A stretch of DNA of 64,000 nt from JACVRW01 sp963716215 (GCA_963716215.1 OY970298.1:1984001-2048000); one strand, 5' to 3'. Counted from the stretch's first letter, positions 33,720-44,799 are shown. Translations and numbers: made by a program. Notes: generated by a model not told the origin, from the letters alone.

Positions 33720-34082
33720 ATGCGGGACAAGCTGAAGGGCGCGATCATCGCCGTGGTGGCCATCGCGGCGCTCGCCGTAGGTGGTGCCGCCATCGCCGGC
33801 GCTGCCAGCGGGGGTGGCGACGACGACGGCAAGGGCCAGGCGATCACGGGGCAGCCTCTCGACCGGGCCAGCGCCGCGGCGCTCGACGCCACCGGCGGCG
33901 GCAAGGTCACCGGCACCGAGGTGAGTGACGAGGAGAGCTACTACGAGGTCGAGGTCACCCGCGCCGACGGCAGTCAGGTCGACGTGCAGCTGGACCGTGG
34001 GTTCAACGTGCAGGCCCAGCAGGCAGATCACGAGGACTCCGACCACGGAGGCTCGGATGACGACGGCGGCGCGGACCGCTGA
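33720..34082 (+). CDS. Exported PepSY-domain protein
   Basis: This 120-residue protein has a signal or anchor segment (GAIIAVVAIAALAVGGAAIA, about 8-27), a single PepSY domain (about 47-98; SYYEVEVTRADGSQVDVQLD) and an acidic His-Asp-Gly tail (HEDSDHGGSDDDGG) that could bind metal ions. A GGAGG ribosome site precedes the ATG. PepSY proteins commonly accompany two-component systems and may inhibit proteases or feed back on the sensor. Confidence 0.88.
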   Translation: MRDKLKGAIIAVVAIAALAVGGAAIAGAASGGGDDDGKGQAITGQPLDRASAAALDATGGGKVTGTEVSDEESYYEVEVTRADGSQVDVQLDRGFNVQAQQADHEDSDHGGSDDDGGADR

Positions 34083-34150
34083 GGTCTTGGCCGGGCGCCG
34101 GCACCGGCGCCCGGCCCGGCTGCCGCTGACCCCAGTACGCTGCCGAGGCG

Positions 34151-34420
34151 ATGCCCTGCCTGGTCGTACTGCTCGCGTTGATCTCGCCGCGGCTGGCGCT
34201 GGTGGCCATGTGGCTGTTCAGCAGCATCCTCAGCCGCGCGTTCGACAGCTGGCTGCTCCCGCTGATCGGCTTCTTCGTGCTGCCCTGGACGACGCTCGCC
34301 TACGCGGGCATGTGGTCGTCAGGGACCAACAGGGTCGACGGCTTCGAGTGGTTCATCGTCGTGCTGGCCTTCGTGATCGACCTGGGCGCCTACGTGGGCG
34401 GGCGCTCCGCGCGCGACTGA
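34151..34420 (+). CDS. Small conserved membrane protein
   Basis: This 89-residue protein has three likely membrane segments (LVVLLALISPRLALVAMWLF, SWLLPLIGFFVLPWTTLAYA, WFIVVLAFVIDLGAYVGG). Similar small proteins are widespread in Actinobacteria, function unknown. Its last 31 bases overlap the 3' end of the convergent PucR-type gene. Confidence 0.75.
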   Translation: MPCLVVLLALISPRLALVAMWLFSSILSRAFDSWLLPLIGFFVLPWTTLAYAGMWSSGTNRVDGFEWFIVVLAFVIDLGAYVGGRSARD

Positions 34421-35574
34421 GCCCGTAGCGCCAGCTCCAGCTCGAGTCGCGCGTCGGGATCGTCGAGTTGCTCGCCGAGCAGCTCCCGCAGGCGGGTGAG
34501 CCGGTAGCGGACCGTCTGCGGGTGGAGGTCGAGCGCGCGCGCCATCGCGGCCGCGTTGCCGCGCTCGCGCACGAACGCGAGCGCCGTCTCCTGCATGCGC
34601 CGGCGCGCCTTCGGCGTCAGGTCGTCCAGCGGCGCCAGGCGCCGCACGGCGATGCGGTCCACCAGCCCGCGCCCCTCGAGCAGCAGCAGGTCGACCAGCA
34701 CGTCGTCGGCCCGCAACACCCCCGGATCGGCCACGGTCCCCGCCTCGGCCGCCCTCAGCGCCGAGCGCGCCAGCGCCCACGACGAGGCCAGCTCGCCGGT
34801 GGCCACCGCCGGCCCCAGCGCGGCGCGCCGCTCCGACAGGGCCTGTTCGATCTCGGCCGGGCGTCCGGGGGCCTCGGGGTCGGGGACGAGCGCGCACCCC
34901 TCGCCGTCCAGCGCGCCGACGAGCGTGTCTGCCGGCAGGTGCCGCGCGAGCCGCTCCACCTCGGCCTCGGGGCAGGCGATCGCGGCGGCGGTGGGCGGCA
35001 CGCGCCACCCGGCGAGGCCGGCCGCGGCGCGCAGATCGGCCTCATCGGCGGGTGGGTCGTGCAGCAGTAGCGCGACCAGCTCGCGCTGGCGCCGCCGGCG
35101 CTCGCCCTCGAGTCGCGAGCGAGCCTCGGCGTAGCCCTCGACCGAGTCGGCCGAGAGCTCCTCGATGTAGGCGAAGATCGACTCGGCAAGCAGGCTCAGC
35201 ACCTCGGGATCCACGTCCTCGCGGCGGGCCGCGTCGGCCACCCGCCGCCAGGCGACACGCGCGCCCACGCGGTAGGCCGACTGCAGCGAGTCGAGCGTGC
35301 GGCCCTGGCGTAGCTCACCGCGGCCGAGCCCGATGTAGACCTCGCGCCCAGGCCGGGCGCCCGATGGACTGCGGATCAGGTCCACGAACTGGCGCAGCGC
35401 CTCCGTCACGCCGGTGCGGACGCCGTGGCCGAACGATCCCTCCAGCGGCCGGGCGTATTCGGGCACCTCGCGCGCGATCGTGGCCAGGATCTCGTCGGTG
35501 ATCGCGTCGAGCTCGGGCTCCATGATGTCCGCGATGCTGGGCGGCAGGGCCCGCCATGGCTCAGTTTTTGTCAT
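34390..35574 (-). CDS. PucR/CdaR-type transcriptional regulator
   Basis: This 394-residue regulator has an N-terminal helical domain (ITDEILATIAREVPEYARPL), a GGDEF-related middle region and the C-terminal PucR helix-turn-helix (ETALAFVRERGNAAAMARAL, DLHPQTVRYRLTRLRELLG). It is divergent from a fatty-acid desaturase, a pairing seen often in Actinobacteria, and probably controls membrane-lipid desaturation. Confidence 0.9.
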   Translation of the reverse strand: MTKTEPWRALPPSIADIMEPELDAITDEILATIAREVPEYARPLEGSFGHGVRTGVTEALRQFVDLIRSPSGARPGREVYIGLGRGELRQGRTLDSLQSAYRVGARVAWRRVADAARREDVDPEVLSLLAESIFAYIEELSADSVEGYAEARSRLEGERRRRQRELVALLLHDPPADEADLRAAAGLAGWRVPPTAAAIACPEAEVERLARHLPADTLVGALDGEGCALVPDPEAPGRPAEIEQALSERRAALGPAVATGELASSWALARSALRAAEAGTVADPGVLRADDVLVDLLLLEGRGLVDRIAVRRLAPLDDLTPKARRRMQETALAFVRERGNAAAMARALDLHPQTVRYRLTRLRELLGEQLDDPDARLELELALRAQSRAERPPT

Positions 35575-35602
35575 CTAGATGCCTAAAACAATTGAGGAAT
35601 TG
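35572..35602. promoter_or_regulatory. Two dyads between PucR gene and desaturase
   Basis: CATCTAGATG (35572-35581) is a perfect palindrome covering the PucR gene ATG, and CAATT-GAGG-AATTG (35589-35602) lies next to it. Both are in the 77-base divergent gap and could be operator or promoter elements. Confidence 0.4.
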
Positions 35603-35651
35603 GTGTCTCCGTCCCTACATTCCGGCGTTGAATGATGACAGGCTTCTCTGT

Positions 35652-36575
35652 ATGAGCACCCTCGAGAAGCGCGTCAACCTGCTCGCGGTCGCGATTCCGT
35701 TCGCCGCCACGCTCGCCGCCATCGTGCTGCTGTGGAACAGCGTGGTCAGCACCACCGACCTCGTGATCATGGCCGCGATGTACGTCCTCACGGGCTACGG
35801 CGTGACCGTCGGCTACCACCGGCTGCTCACCCACCGCTCCTTCCAGGCGCCCAAGCCTGTCGAGTACGGGTTCGCTGTGCTCGGATCGATGGCCGTCCAG
35901 GGTCCGGTGATGGCCTGGGTGGCGGACCACCGCAAACACCACGCGCACGCCGACCAGGAGGGCGACCCGCACAGCCCGCACGTGGGGCATGGCGACGGCA
36001 TCGCCGGGGTCATGCGCGGGCTCTGGCACGCGCACGTCGGCTGGCTCTGGTCCGATCAGGGCCAGGCGAGCGGCCGCAAGTACGCCCCCGATCTCTACGA
36101 GGACCGCGGCATGCGGCTCATCAACCGGCGCTTCCCCCTGCTGGTGCTCGCGAGCCTCGGGCTACCGGCCCTGGCGGGCTGGGCGCTCACGGGCGGCTCG
36201 CTCGCCGGCGCCGCCACCGGGCTGCTTTGGGGCGGGCTGGTGCGCATCTTCATCGTGCACCACGTGACCTGGAGCGTTAACTCGGTGTGCCACTTCCTCG
36301 GCACGCGCCGGTTCGAGACCGACGATCAGTCCACCAACGTGGCGTGGCTGTCGCTGCTCTCCTTCGGCGAGTCGTGGCACCACAACCACCACGCCTTCCC
36401 GCGCTCCGCCGCCCACGGGCTGCGTCGCTGGGAGCAGGCGCTCGACCCGTCGGCCCTCTTGATCAAGGGCCTCGAGAAGGTCGGGCTCGCGCGCAACGTG
36501 GTGCGGATCGCGCCCGAGCGCCAGCAGCAGCGCCAGAGCACCGCAGCGCCGTTGCGCGCCGCGCCGCGGTCCTAG
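35652..36575 (+). CDS. Membrane fatty-acid desaturase (acyl-CoA delta-9 type)
   Basis: This 307-residue protein has four membrane segments and the three histidine boxes of the di-iron desaturases: HRLLTH (56-61), HRKHH (93-97) and HHNHH (243-247). It would introduce a double bond into acyl chains, adjusting membrane fluidity. The ATG after the PucR-desaturase gap was chosen because the conserved N-terminal membrane segment follows; frames reaching further upstream have no homology. Likely regulated by the divergent PucR-type protein. Confidence 0.93.
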   Translation: MSTLEKRVNLLAVAIPFAATLAAIVLLWNSVVSTTDLVIMAAMYVLTGYGVTVGYHRLLTHRSFQAPKPVEYGFAVLGSMAVQGPVMAWVADHRKHHAHADQEGDPHSPHVGHGDGIAGVMRGLWHAHVGWLWSDQGQASGRKYAPDLYEDRGMRLINRRFPLLVLASLGLPALAGWALTGGSLAGAATGLLWGGLVRIFIVHHVTWSVNSVCHFLGTRRFETDDQSTNVAWLSLLSFGESWHHNHHAFPRSAAHGLRRWEQALDPSALLIKGLEKVGLARNVVRIAPERQQQRQSTAAPLRAAPRS

Positions 36576-36585
36576 CCCGAAGCAG

Positions 36586-36750
36586 TTAGCGCGAGCCCTT
36601 CGGCTTGCGTTCCTTCGGCGGGTTCGCCTTGCGCTCCGCGGGCGTCATCTGCCTGATCGACAGCTCGCCCTTGTCCACCTGCTCCTTGATGTCGGCGAGC
36701 TTCTCCTGGCGGCGCTCCTCGGCGCGCTCCTTTGGCGTCTTCATTGCCAT
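36586..36750 (-). CDS. Small highly charged conserved protein
   Basis: This 54-residue, Lys/Glu/Arg-rich protein (MAMKTPKERAEERRQEKLAD, then KPKGSR at the end) is probably helical. The family is recurrent in Actinobacteria but I know no function. An ATG two codons inside (36744) is an alternative start. It converges on the desaturase gene with a 10-base gap. Confidence 0.6.
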   Translation of the reverse strand: MAMKTPKERAEERRQEKLADIKEQVDKGELSIRQMTPAERKANPPKERKPKGSR

Positions 36751-36838
36751 GGCGTAAACCCTATGCCCCCGCCCGGCTGGTTGCGGGTGGTGGCCTGCAG
36801 CGGGCCGGTTCCGGGGAGGCACCTGCTAGCGTCAACGA

Positions 36839-36941
36839 CGCGGGTGGCGTCGTCGCCCGCGAGGTTCTCGTCTCCGAGCGCTACAGCGATCTGGGTCAGT
36901 TGAATCTCCCAGATCTTTAGCGGCCGCCTCCGAGCGGCCGC
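36839..36941 (+). promoter_or_regulatory. Structured leader of DEAD-box helicase: three hairpins
   Basis: Three stems lie in the 5' region: CGCGGG/CCCGCG (36839-36861), GATCTGGG/CCCAGATC with 12-base loop (36888-36915, followed by TTTA), and GCGGCCGC/GCGGCCGC with 6-base loop (36920-36941), which ends 4 bases before the AAGGAG ribosome site. Such leaders often mediate cold-shock or autoregulation of RNA helicases. Confidence 0.55.
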
Positions 36942-36955
36942 GAGCAAGGAGCAAG

Positions 36956-38170
36956 ATGTCTGAGCAGTCCTTCGCCGATCTCGGCGTATCCGATGCGGTC
37001 GTGCGCGCCCTAGCGGCGCGCGGCGTGACCGCTCCCTTCGATGTCCAGCGGTCCGTCGTTCCCGACGTGCTCGCCGGACACGACGTGCTCGTGCAGTCGC
37101 CGACCGGGTCGGGCAAGACCCTGGCCTTCGGCGTCCCACTCGTGGACCTCGTGCAGGCCGAGGACGCGAGGGCGGCCGCCCTCGTGCTCGTCCCCACACG
37201 TGAGCTCGCGAGCCAGGTGGCGGACGATCTGCGCGAGATCGCATCGGCACGCGCGCTCTCGCTGGCAGCCGTCTATGGCGGCGCCGGCCTCGAGCGCCAG
37301 GCGAAGCTCGCCCGAAGGGCTCACATCTTGGTGGCCACACCTGGCCGCCTCGAGGACCTCGTACAGCGCGGCGCCATCCGACTCGATTCCATTCGCGTAC
37401 TCGTTCTGGACGAGGCGGACCGGATGCTCGACATGGGCTTCCGGCCCGCCGTCGACCGCATCGTCAAGCAGACGCCCAGGGATCGCCAGACGCTCTTCTT
37501 CTCGGCGACCCTCGAGGGAGCGACCGGCCAGGTCGCGGCGGCGTTCACACACAACCCGCGCCGCCACGAGCAGCGCGCCAGCGAGCGCTCCCAGAACCTC
37601 GTCGAACACCGCTTCGTGGCGGTCGCCCACGAGGCCAAGCTCGACTCGCTGGTCGGCGAGCTGACCACCGGCGAGCGCGGCCGCACGCTCGTCTTCGTGC
37701 GCACCAAGCGCGGCGCCGACCGGCTCGTCAAGCGCCTCGCCAGGCACGGCGTCGACGCCGTCGCCATCCATGGCAACCGCTCGCAGTCTCAGCGCGAGAA
37801 GGCGCTCAGTCGCTTCCACTCGGGTGCGATCGACACGCTCGTCGCAACCGACGTGGCCGCCCGCGGCCTCGACGTCGACGACGTGACCCACGTGATCAAC
37901 TTCGACGCGCCCGAGGACCGCGACACCTACGTGCACCGCGTCGGGCGTACCGGCCGCGCCGGGCGCCGCGGCATCGGCATCACGCTCGTGACGGGCGAGC
38001 AGAGCAAGGTCGTGGGCAAGATCGCCTCCGATCTGCGCCTGCACGCCCAGTTCGCCCAGAGCGGCATGAGCGAGGCCGGCGGGCGCACCCACAGCCGGCC
38101 CAGTGGGCCGAAGCGCCAGCACAGCCAGCACAGCCGCCACCGGCGGTCGCGCTCCCGCTCGCGCAGCTAG
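36956..38170 (+). CDS. DEAD-box ATP-dependent RNA helicase
   Basis: This 404-residue helicase shows motif Q (FDVQRSVVP), motif I (PTGSGKT, 49-55), PTRELA, TPGRL, DEAD as VLDEADRML, SAT, and the C-terminal TLVFVRTKRGADRLV, ARGLDV and HRVGRTGRAGRRG. A short His/Arg/Ser-rich tail (QHSQHSRHRRSRSRSRS) probably binds RNA. Roles would be in ribosome assembly or RNA turnover, likely induced by cold. It converges on the oxidoreductase gene with a 4-base overlap. Confidence 0.95.
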   Translation: MSEQSFADLGVSDAVVRALAARGVTAPFDVQRSVVPDVLAGHDVLVQSPTGSGKTLAFGVPLVDLVQAEDARAAALVLVPTRELASQVADDLREIASARALSLAAVYGGAGLERQAKLARRAHILVATPGRLEDLVQRGAIRLDSIRVLVLDEADRMLDMGFRPAVDRIVKQTPRDRQTLFFSATLEGATGQVAAAFTHNPRRHEQRASERSQNLVEHRFVAVAHEAKLDSLVGELTTGERGRTLVFVRTKRGADRLVKRLARHGVDAVAIHGNRSQSQREKALSRFHSGAIDTLVATDVAARGLDVDDVTHVINFDAPEDRDTYVHRVGRTGRAGRRGIGITLVTGEQSKVVGKIASDLRLHAQFAQSGMSEAGGRTHSRPSGPKRQHSQHSRHRRSRSRSRS

Positions 38171-39156
38171 GAGCGCACGTCCAGCACGACCTTGCCGATC
38201 GCGCCGCGGCCGTCGAGTAGCTCGAGGGCGTCCGCCGCCTGATCCATCGGGAAGCGGGCACCCACGATCGGGCGGACGAAGCCCTCGTCCACGAGCCTGT
38301 TCACGGCCGCGCCGATCTCGGCGTTGAGGTTCGGCTTGCCGAGCACGAAGGCGCCCCAGCCGGCGCCGATCACCTCGAGGTTGTTGAGCAGCAGGCGGTT
38401 GACCTTGACCTCGGGGATCGAGCCCGCGGTGAAGCCGACCACCACCACGCGGCCTCCCTCGGTCAGCGATCGCAGGCTGTCGGTGAAGCGGTCACCGCCC
38501 ACCGGGTCGATCACCAGGTCCACGCCGCCGCCCGACAGCTCCTTGGCCTGGTCTTTCCAGGGGCCGTCGGAGCGCAGCACTTCGTCGGCGCCGGCCTCGC
38601 GCGCCACCTGCTCCTTCTCGTCGTTCGACACGACCCCGATCGTGCGCGCGCCGAGGCCCTTGGCCACCTGCAGCGTCGCGCTGCCGACGCCGCCGGCGGC
38701 GCCGTGAACGAGCACCGTCTCGCCGGCCTCGATGCGCCCGCGCGTGTGCAGCGCGAAGTAGGCGGTGTGGTAATTCATGATCAGCGCGGCGCCCTGCGCC
38801 CAGTCGAGCTCGTCGGAGAGCACGAAGGTCAGGAAGGCCGGCGCCACGACCACCTCGGCGAACCCGCCAATCATGCAGGACGAGGCGACCCGGTCGCCCT
38901 CGGACAGCCCCGAATCCTCCGGCGCGCTGCGCACCACCCCGGCGACGTCGGTGCCGGGCACGAAGGGGAGCTCGGGCTTGTGCTGGTACTCGCCGCGCGT
39001 CTGCAGCAGCTCGGGGAAGGCCACGCCGGCGGCGTACACATCGATCAGCACCCCGCTGCCGGGGGTCAGCGGATGCGATGCCTCGGGCTCGGGGAGCTCC
39101 GCAGCCGACAGTGCCGACCGCGGACCGCTCAACTCCGTGATCTGAAGCGCCTTCAT
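38167..39156 (-). CDS. Quinone oxidoreductase-like MDR family protein
   Basis: This 329-residue medium-chain reductase lacks the structural zinc cysteines and has the NADPH-binding HGAAGGVGSATLQVAKGLGA motif and the VIDPVGGDRFTDSLRSL block. It fits NADPH:quinone oxidoreductase or enoyl-reductase-like members; the substrate is unknown. It is upstream of no obvious partner and precedes glutamine synthetase on the other side by 13 bases. Confidence 0.9.
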   Translation of the reverse strand: MKALQITELSGPRSALSAAELPEPEASHPLTPGSGVLIDVYAAGVAFPELLQTRGEYQHKPELPFVPGTDVAGVVRSAPEDSGLSEGDRVASSCMIGGFAEVVVAPAFLTFVLSDELDWAQGAALIMNYHTAYFALHTRGRIEAGETVLVHGAAGGVGSATLQVAKGLGARTIGVVSNDEKEQVAREAGADEVLRSDGPWKDQAKELSGGGVDLVIDPVGGDRFTDSLRSLTEGGRVVVVGFTAGSIPEVKVNRLLLNNLEVIGAGWGAFVLGKPNLNAEIGAAVNRLVDEGFVRPIVGARFPMDQAADALELLDGRGAIGKVVLDVRS

Positions 39157-39169
39157 GGGACGCCCGAAC

Positions 39170-41308
<2,139 letters not shown>

Positions 41309-41438
41309 AGATCGTTCTCTCTCCGGAAGGTGGGCCACCGTGAAGGTAGCTGGACCGGAGGCCGGACCGCTTGTACGCATGGACAAAGATTGGAGTTCCG
41401 CTTTCGCCCGCGGGTAGGTCGCTAGGGTCGACGACCCG

Positions 41439-42329
41439 ATGGCGGCCATCGAGCTAAAAGGGGTCGTGAAGCGCTTCGGCGCGATCACGGCGGTGGACGG
41501 GCTGGATCTCGACGTGCCCGAGGGGATCTGCCTGGGGCTGCTCGGCCCGAACGGGGCCGGCAAGTCGACGACGATGCGGCTCCTGACGGGGCAGGCCATC
41601 GCCGACGAGGGCTCGCTGCGCGTGCTCGGCTACGAGCTGCCCGGGGAGGCCAAGGAGGCGCGCGCGGAGATGGGCGTGGTGCCGCAGCTCGACAACCTCG
41701 ACGTGGACGTCTCCGTGCAGGACAACCTGGCGGTGTTCGCGCGGCTGTACCGCGTCAAGGACGTGCGCGGTGCCGTGGACCGCGGGCTCGAGCTCGCTCG
41801 GCTGACCGAGCGCCGGACCGACTCCGTCGAGCGGCTCTCGGGCGGGATGCGCCGCCGGTTGCTGCTGGCGCGCGGGCTCATGCACGACCCGCGCCTGATG
41901 CTGCTCGACGAGCCGACCGTGGGCCTCGACCCGCAGATCCGCACGCAGCTGTGGTCGCTGATCGACCTGATGCGGTCGCAGGGCGTGACGATCCTGATGT
42001 CCACGCACTACATCGAGGAGGCGCAGCGGCTGGCAGACGAGGTCGCGGTGATGACGAACGGGAAGATCATCGCCCGCGGCCGTCCCGACGAGCTGATCGC
42101 CGAGCATGCCGGACGCGAGACGGCCGAGGTGTACGCGCCGCCGGAGCGCCTGGCCGAGGTCCGCGCCGCCGCGGAGGCCGACGGGCTGGACGTGCGACCG
42201 GCCGGCCCGGCGATCGCGATCGTGGGCGCCGAGCGGGCGACCGACGGCGCGATCCCGCCGGAGGCGGTGCGCCGCGCGGCGTCGCTGGAGGACGTGTTCG
42301 TGATGCTCACGGGGGAGGAGGCCGAGTGA
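41439..42329 (+). CDS. ABC-2 type exporter ATP-binding protein (NodI/DrrA-like)
   Basis: This 296-residue ATPase has Walker A GPNGAGKST, the Q-loop VVPQLDNLD, signature LSGGMRRRL, Walker B LMLLDEPT and the C-terminal extension seen in NodI/DrrA proteins. The GTG of the permease overlaps its stop. Substrate unknown; drug, lipid or polysaccharide export is usual. Confidence 0.94.
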   Translation: MAAIELKGVVKRFGAITAVDGLDLDVPEGICLGLLGPNGAGKSTTMRLLTGQAIADEGSLRVLGYELPGEAKEARAEMGVVPQLDNLDVDVSVQDNLAVFARLYRVKDVRGAVDRGLELARLTERRTDSVERLSGGMRRRLLLARGLMHDPRLMLLDEPTVGLDPQIRTQLWSLIDLMRSQGVTILMSTHYIEEAQRLADEVAVMTNGKIIARGRPDELIAEHAGRETAEVYAPPERLAEVRAAAEADGLDVRPAGPAIAIVGAERATDGAIPPEAVRRAASLEDVFVMLTGEEAE

Positions 42330-43093
42330 GGAGACTGGAGCCGGCCGCCATCACCGGCGTCATGAGCCGCGAGGTCGCGAACTTCCGCAGCTACTGGAAG
42401 TCCACGACGTTCTCGAGCGTGCTCGAGCCGGTCATCTACCTGCTGGCGTTCGGGCTCGGCCTGGGGTCGACGATCGTCGAGAAGGTCGACGGGCTCGAGT
42501 ACGTGGAGTTCGTCGGCACCGGCATGGTCGCCACCGCGGTGATCTTCTCGAGCGCGCTGCCGGCGATGTTCGGCGCGTTCGTGAAGGAGCGCTTCCAGCG
42601 CACCTACGACGCGATCCTCGCGGCGCCGGTCGACGTGGAGGAGCTGGTGACGGCGGAGATGCTGTGGATCGGCCTGCGCTCGGGCTTCTACGGGTGCTTC
42701 CCGCTGATCGTGTCGATGCTGTTCGGCCTTGACCCGGCTCCGGGCATGCTGCTCGTGCCGCTGTTCTGTTTCATCACGGCGCTCGGCTTCGCGGGATTCG
42801 GGATCGCCACGGCGGCGAGCGTGGCCAAGATCGACCAGTTCTCCTACGTCACCACGCTCGTGGTCACCCCGCTGTTCCTCGTCGCCGGCACGTTCTTCCC
42901 GATCGATCAGCTGCCCGAGTGGCTGCAGGTGGTCGCGCAGTTCAACCCGCTGCACCAGCTCGTGGAGCTGGTGCGCCACGCCTGCTTCGGCTACGAGCCG
43001 TCGGATCTGCTCAGGCTGGGCGCGCTGGTGGTGTTCGCCGTGGCGCTGTGGCGGGTGGCGGTGGCGCGGATGTCGCGGCGGCTCATCGACTAG
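42326..43093 (+). CDS. ABC-2 type permease (NodJ-like)
   Basis: This 255-residue permease has six hydrophobic segments and the ABC-2 signature near the fifth (VVTPLFLVAGTFFPIDQLPE). It pairs with the preceding ATPase, with overlapping GTGA stop-start. The sequence before the GTG is a shadow of the ATPase gene. An inverted repeat follows 21 bases after the stop. Confidence 0.93.
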   Translation: MRRLEPAAITGVMSREVANFRSYWKSTTFSSVLEPVIYLLAFGLGLGSTIVEKVDGLEYVEFVGTGMVATAVIFSSALPAMFGAFVKERFQRTYDAILAAPVDVEELVTAEMLWIGLRSGFYGCFPLIVSMLFGLDPAPGMLLVPLFCFITALGFAGFGIATAASVAKIDQFSYVTTLVVTPLFLVAGTFFPIDQLPEWLQVVAQFNPLHQLVELVRHACFGYEPSDLLRLGALVVFAVALWRVAVARMSRRLID

Positions 43094-43113
43094 GGGCCCG
43101 CCCACGCGGGGTT

Positions 43114-43150
43114 TGTCGAGTTGGCGTCCTATACGGGGTAGAACTCGACA
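43114..43150. repeat. Inverted repeat, 9-bp arms with 19-base spacer (copy 2)
   Basis: TGTCGAGTT (43114-43122) and AACTCGACA (43142-43150) are perfect complements around a 19-base spacer, in the gap between the ABC operon and an SDR gene. It shares the core GTCGAGTT-N19-AACTCGAC with the element at 2007-2049. Both neighbouring genes point the same way here, unlike at copy 1, so simple bidirectional termination does not explain it. Confidence 0.7.
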
Positions 43151-43236
43151 CGCGTCAGCTGCATTACGCGGCCACCCCGGAATAGAGCGACAAGCGGTCC
43201 AGGTAGTACGGTCGGCTCCCAACTGAGGGAGCACGG

Positions 43237-44172
43237 ATGGACTCGAAGTGGACGGCGGATCGGATTCCGGACCAGGGCGGCCGCACGGCGATCGTCACGG
43301 GTGCCAACAGCGGGCTCGGTCTGATCACCGCGCTCGAGCTCGCCCGCAAGGGCGCCAACGTCGTGCTGGCCTGCCGCAACCTGGGCAAGGGCGAGACGGC
43401 GCGCCGTGAGATCGAGGCGGCCGTGCCCGGCGCCCCGGTCGAGCTGGAGGAGCTAGACCTGTCCAGCCTCGACTCCGTGCGCGCCTTCGCCGAGCGCTTC
43501 CGCGCCGGCCACCAGGGCCTGGACCTGCTGATCAACAACGCCGGGGTGATGGCACCGCCGCGCCAGCGGACGGCCGACGGCTTCGAGCTCCAGTTCGGCA
43601 CGAACCACCTCGGCCACTTCGCGCTCACCGGCCTGCTGGTCGACAGCCTCGAGGGCCGCGACGACGCCCGCGTTGTCACCCTCTCCAGCCAGGCCCATCG
43701 CACCGGGCGGATCGCGTTCGACAACCTGGGCGGCGAGCACCACTACTTCCGCTGGCGCGCGTACGGCCAGTCCAAGCTCGCCAACCTCCTGTTCGCGCTC
43801 GAGCTCGATCGCCGACTGCGCGCCGCCGGCTCGACGACGAAGAGCATGGCCGCCCACCCCGGCTACTCGGCCACGAACCTGCAGTCGGCCGGCCCGCCGC
43901 TCGTGGATCGACTGGTGATGGTCGTGTCCAACCGCGTGATCGCCCAGAGCGGCGCGATGGGCGCGCTGCCCACGCTCTACGCCGCCACCGAGCCAGGCCT
44001 AGCGGGCGGCACCTACGCGGGGCCGGACGGGTTCGCCGAGCAGCGCGGGCACCCTCAGCCGGTCTCGCCCAGCAGAGCGGCCAGGGACGAGCGAGTGGCC
44101 CGGCGGCTGTGGGAGGCGTCGGAGCGGATGACCGGGGTGACCTTCGAGCTGGGCGCCGGCGCGCCCGCGTAG
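43237..44172 (+). CDS. Short-chain dehydrogenase (retinol dehydrogenase-like)
   Basis: This 311-residue SDR has the NADP-binding TGANSGLGLITALELARKGA, the NNAGVM motif, the active-site Ser in VTLSSQAH and the YxxxK pair in RAYGQSKLANLLFALELDRR. Such proteins are widespread in Actinobacteria, with undefined alcohol or ketone substrates. It stands alone before a convergent TetR gene. Confidence 0.92.
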   Translation: MDSKWTADRIPDQGGRTAIVTGANSGLGLITALELARKGANVVLACRNLGKGETARREIEAAVPGAPVELEELDLSSLDSVRAFAERFRAGHQGLDLLINNAGVMAPPRQRTADGFELQFGTNHLGHFALTGLLVDSLEGRDDARVVTLSSQAHRTGRIAFDNLGGEHHYFRWRAYGQSKLANLLFALELDRRLRAAGSTTKSMAAHPGYSATNLQSAGPPLVDRLVMVVSNRVIAQSGAMGALPTLYAATEPGLAGGTYAGPDGFAEQRGHPQPVSPSRAARDERVARRLWEASERMTGVTFELGAGAPA

Positions 44173-44799
44173 CTACTCGTTCTCGGCCAGCAACGCGGGC
44201 ACGACGTCCTCGAGGATCGCGAACAGCCCGCGCGTGATCAGGATGCGCACCTCGGCTCTCGTCATGCGCCCGGCGTACAGCCATTCGGACACGGCCACCT
44301 CGTACAGGCCGGTGTACGCGCGCAGCGCGATCCGCAGCTCGCGCGGCACGTCGGTCGTCCCGACGTGGTTGATCAGCATGCGGTCCACGACCTGCTCGCG
44401 GATCTCCTCGACCAGCGTCTGCAGCTCGGGGTCGCGCCCGAGCGCGCCGATGCCCGACATCGCGATCGCGGTCTCGCGGTGCTGCTCGGCGAACTCGAGC
44501 CAGGCTTCGACGTTGGCGGCCACCATCTGATCCACCGGCAGCGACCGATCCGTGCGCACCGCCTCGGGCGCCGCGGCCGCGAACGCGCGCATGACCTCCA
44601 CGAACAGGCCGCGCTTGCTGCCGAAGTAGTGGCTCACGAGGCTGCGGCTCACGCCAGCGTCGCCCGCCACGTCGCCCAGCGAGACCTCGGCGTATGGGCG
44701 GGTGGCGAACGCCGCGCCGGCGACCTCGAGGATGTGGTCGCGGCGCGCGTCCGGGTCCAGCCGGGTGCGGGGAGTGGCCGTTGTGGAGCGTGCTGCCAT
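44173..44799 (-). CDS. TetR-family regulator
   Basis: This 208-residue protein has an N-terminal helix-turn-helix (RRDHILEVAGAAFATRPYAE, VSLGDVAGDAGVSRSLVSHY, FGSKRGLFVEVM) and an effector domain. It is divergent from a secreted protein gene with a perfect 7-bp dyad between them, so it probably represses itself and that gene. The ligand is unknown. Confidence 0.9.
   Translation of the reverse strand: MAARSTTATPRTRLDPDARRDHILEVAGAAFATRPYAEVSLGDVAGDAGVSRSLVSHYFGSKRGLFVEVMRAFAAAAPEAVRTDRSLPVDQMVAANVEAWLEFAEQHRETAIAMSGIGALGRDPELQTLVEEIREQVVDRMLINHVGTTDVPRELRIALRAYTGLYEVAVSEWLYAGRMTRAEVRILITRGLFAILEDVVPALLAENE

Noticed and set aside
41371..41386. TTGT-N8-ACAA upstream of glnN as a nitrogen-regulator site
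   Set aside because: Only 4-bp arms and no match to a GlnR-type box; too weak to call.
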